A stretch of 64,000 bases of DNA from Perkinsus olseni (taxonomy: Eukaryota > Perkinsozoa > Perkinsida > Perkinsidae), in the NCBI GenBank assembly GCA_013115135.1, contig JABANP010000010.1, positions 186,001-250,000 on the forward strand, given 5' to 3'. A program made the position numbers and the translations under genes. Positions 60,916 through 64,000 of this stretch are shown here, in pieces. The first letter of the stretch is position 1. Each line of letters begins with the position of its first letter. The notes beneath the pieces are model-generated. The model did no database searches and was not told the origin of the DNA. It was given only the letters and a program-made list of their open reading frames with translations.

Positions 60916-63640
60916 ATGGGTGAATGCACCAACAGCAGTGGGTCGGGTCAGACGGTGTGTGTCATTGGCGGTGGGGTGTCGGGTATCGTCACCTTGAGGA
61001 CCCTCCTGGCTGAGGGCTTCGATGTCACTTTGTAAGGACCGGTATCTGCCCTCTCTCATCGACTTCTCTATGCAGGTTGGAAGCACGCAGTAGAGTTGGT
61101 GGGGTCTGGTCCACGGGTTATGTTGGCCAAGGGGTAATCATTGGGGGGTGCCTTTCAACCGTGACCGTATCCCTGGCTTTCGTCGAGCTGATATCCCTGA
61201 TATCACGATCCTCTTCGGAGGTGTCTTCTGTCGGTCGATAGTAGTTGCTCGGTCTCACGCATATTCCTGTACAACTCGGATACGATGCCCGTCAGGCTCA
61301 ATCACCCAGCTGGTTTTACGAGTTCAGTGAGTTCCCAGTCGGTGACCGCTATCCGCTTTTTATGAAGAAGGAAGACCTTTGCAGTTACATCGATGATTAT
61401 GTAAGACGACGCCGCTTCGTCAGACGAGGGCGAAATGAGCATGCTCTTCCCTAGCGCGCTAAGATGTTGTTCTCCTCCTTTCAGGTATCTCACTTTAAGC
61501 TCGGCCCCCACATCCGTTGCAATGTGCTCGTGAAAGACCTCGAGAATCTGGATGGGAAGGCGTGGAGGGTCACCACTGAGGATGGACACCAACGAGTCTT
61601 CGATAAAGTTGTTATCTGTAGGTCGTCCACCCTACTACCCTTCTCGATTCGGGACGGTGTCTTGCCAGGCACAGGCCTCTTCAGGAAGAAGCATATCCCC
61701 GACTTCCCGGGTATGGACCAGACTAAAGTAAAAGTCTTCCACAGCTCGGACTGTAAGTATTATCACCCATCACCCCCTATCATCAACTGATGTTCATACC
61801 ATAACATGCCCACATCTGCCGCTGTTGTTGTCAGGCAGCGATCGCAGTGCCTTCACCGGTAAGGATGTGGTCTTTGTTGGGTACGGCAAGTCTACACTCG
61901 ATCTGATGAATGAGTTGAAGGACGAAGTGAAGAGCAGTAAGAATGTCGCTCAGTCGTTGTGCCGCATTCTCGTGAACGGACCAGTCCGTGCTGGATCGAC
62001 TCTGCGCTAGTTTCCCATATGCAGTCGAAAAGGCGGCGCCTCACAGCACGCTAGGAGCTCTCTTCATGATATTTTCAGCCACATTCGTATACCGAGAGAA
62101 GCGCTGGCCGCTGCCGGGCAATCTGTGGAAGATTTCCATCATACACGTGAGATGCTCTTCTATGCGTCTACTCAGACTACTGAGTACCCGCCTCTTCGCC
62201 TCCACTGTTCTTCTCTGCCCAGGTGATGTTCTGTCGCGCTTTCGAGTGGCTACTGCCTTCCTACTACACCGAGGATAAGCCTCGGTCTTCTCTCTACAAG
62301 TTGTTCACTGCCGTTTGGTGGTGGCTCTGGGAGCACATACTCGATTGGCAACACGGACTGAGTAACAGTTGGCTGTCTGCAGTCGCGGAGTGATTGAACG
62401 TTTTTAGGTGCCGCCGGCATGAGACCGGATTCGCCCTTCGTGGAGGACATTTTTCACAACCAATTCGTAAGTCCGGGACGCTCCTGTTCCACGCAGCCAT
62501 CGTCAGGAGTATTGCAGGTTGTCCCCGAAGGAACTTACGAGCGTATAGCGGCCGGGGAGATAAGTAAGACGGGGTTTGTCAAGGATGATGTTCTCATATT
62601 TGAGTACGCTATCACCTCGATTGATTTGAATGCGGCGTGGGGACAGTTGTCACTGCCTCGACCTAAGCGTCGACGGGGCAGCGTAATCTCGGGGGCCCGC
62701 TGATTTCCTCCTGATATCAGATGCGAAGCAAGCTACCATCGCGGAGTTCACCAAGGATGGAGTAATCCTCAGCACTGGCGAACAGATTTGTTGTGATGCG
62801 GTCGTGCTCGGTGAGTCAGACTTACTAAGTCTTGCCGAAGGCCAAGAGTGTCAGTTAGCACCGCCTAGATCGTACTGTCCGCCCGTTCAGGTACCGGCTT
62901 TGAGGCCGCGATGGAGATCCTCCCTTCAGAGTGTAAGGAGAAGTTAATCTGTGATAAGGGAGAGGGCCCATGGCTCTACCGTCATATCGTAAGCACCTTA
63001 CTGTGTGGTGAGCACCCTGTTGTGGGTCAGGTCCATCCAGACTTCATGCATCTGGCTTTTGTTGGATGGGCTTCCACCAATATAAGTATCAGTAAGTACA
63101 GCGACCGTCAAACTTCGGATTTTCCTTCAATGGCATTATTGCCTGGCGGCTTAGGTACTTCCACGCTTCAGGCTCTTTGGCTCGCCGCCCTTTGGAAAGG
63201 CAGGATCTCTGCAACTGCATCGGGTAGGCACCGAACGTCACGTTACCAAACCCTCATAATAAACGGTTCCGGGCCTTATGGTCTTTCTCTTGCTTGACCG
63301 CAGTAACGGCCCTTTCGTAGGCCGAAGAATGTCGACACCCGAGGCGAGTTTTTGTGCAGATATGAGACATGATATCGCGAAGTACCGTCGTTGGGCTCTC
63401 GAGCGCATTCCGCCGACGCCGCAGCGCCCATGCACCATTTTCCTCTACATCGATCTTTACCATGACCAACTGGTAGCAGCTTCTATTGGCTTGCGCGCTG
63501 CCGGCAGTTCCTTGTGTCAGATCGAGGACCTTGGGGTCAGCAAGTACCTTCACGGTGGTCTCTTCGATGACTTTATACTCTATTACCCAGCAACGTATCG
63601 TCCCCTGGTAAGGTCCGGGAAGGACAGTTCCTTTGTTTAA
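60916..63640 (+). CDS. Flavin-containing monooxygenase, array copy 3, altered C-terminus
   Basis: ATG at 60916 (MGECTNSSGSGQTVCVIGGG). It retains EARSRVGGVWSTGYVGQG, PSWFYEFSEFPVGDRYPLFM, HIPDFPGMDQTKVKVFHS, GYGKSTLDLMNEL, YREKRWPLPGNLWKISIIH, a CRAFEWLLPSYYTEDKPRSS segment, VVPEGTYERIAAGEIS, AEFTKDGVILSTGEQICCDA, AAMEILPSECKEKLICDKGE, TSTLQALWLAALWKGRI and GVSKYLHGGLFDDFILYYPA. None of copy 2's three insertions is present. After PATYRPL a donor GTAAGG remains, but the CTCCTCAG acceptor and last exon of copies 1 and 2 are not found downstream. Reading through gives VRSGKDSSFV and a stop at 63638-63640. It is more diverged from copies 1 and 2 in its 3' third. It is probably functional with a different tail, or it uses an unrecognised last exon. 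Confidence 0.82.
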
Positions 63641-64000
63641 GGTCGATCTCATGACAGTCGCTGAGTTGAGCCGCTCGCCTTTTCTAGCTTACTCTACACT
63701 ACAGTGCGCTCGGGTTTGAGGAACGACTCGAGTAAAATGCCGTAACTCGGGGATGAGTGAACAACTCACAACGAGCAATTCGTGACTATAGTTGAAAACA
63801 AAGGGCAATACGACGGGCATTGTAGTGGGCTTCCTATCAAACCCGAAAGCACTGTACATGCTCTTAAATTTTCGTGGCCGATGGTGTGACCCACATCATG
63901 TTTGATTCGCTTCCGGGGAGAAGACTCGTGAACACACAGAAGGGGGAGTATTGCCATTTCTACGGCAGTAGGAATAGGTTCGACCAAGTCTTAAAATCGT
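63641..64000. other. Right-edge region downstream of the array
   Basis: About 360 bp with no recognised gene. The repeat unit found after copies 1 and 2 is absent, so the duplicated segment ends near the copy 3 stop. A possible acceptor TTTTCTAG near 63680 could lead to a diverged last exon of copy 3. Confidence 0.4.

Overview
The window looks like nuclear DNA of a unicellular eukaryote, most plausibly a Perkinsus-like alveolate. This is inference: most genes are cut by many short GT-AG introns (34-92 nt where both ends could be placed, many near 50), exons are about 80-200 nt, gene density is high, base composition is near 50% GC, and a subtilisin resembling Perkinsus extracellular proteases is present. 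There are no bacterial operons, Shine-Dalgarno sites or CRISPR arrays. Because of the introns, nearly all coding regions were pieced together by following conserved protein motifs across splice sites. Outer limits are firm where a start and stop are stated; internal exons are mostly approximate.

Layout. 1-8.0 kb, minus: helical-repeat exons including a transportin-3/importin-13-type karyopherin. 8.26-12.99 kb, minus: the rRNA 2'-O-methyltransferase SPB1. 13.9-14.9 kb, plus: a secreted subtilisin with broken frames. 16.2-17.07 kb, minus: V-ATPase subunit E. 18.0-19.5 kb, plus: casein kinase 1. 21.5-23.7 kb, plus: a BRAP2-like zinc-finger protein. 24.0-26.1 kb, minus: tRNA-Ser(AGA), an RRM protein and snRNP G. 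27.7-31.2 kb, plus: a protein with three neuralized/SPRY-like modules. 32.1-43.2 kb, minus: a histidine acid phosphatase, a small unknown gene, an ARM/HEAT-like protein and a 5.6 kb adenylation-carrier-reductase enzyme. 45.5-48.3 kb, plus: ALG7 (first enzyme of N-glycan assembly) with a 447-bp inverted-repeat element in an intron. 48.7-51.6 kb, plus: a VHS-GAT-WW trafficking protein. 52.4 kb, plus: a small secreted cysteine-rich protein. 53.8-63.6 kb, plus: three tandem copies of a flavin monooxygenase gene.

The left and centre are mainly housekeeping genes for nuclear import, ribosome biogenesis, proton pumping, splicing, glycosylation and endosomal sorting, arranged in same-strand runs. The accessory flavour is on the right and in the reductase. 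The most unusual items are the monooxygenase array with one decayed copy, the carboxylate-reductase-like enzyme with an unexplained C-terminal extension, the WW domain ending a VHS-GAT protein, and the inverted-repeat element. I did not find a clearly new multi-gene system.
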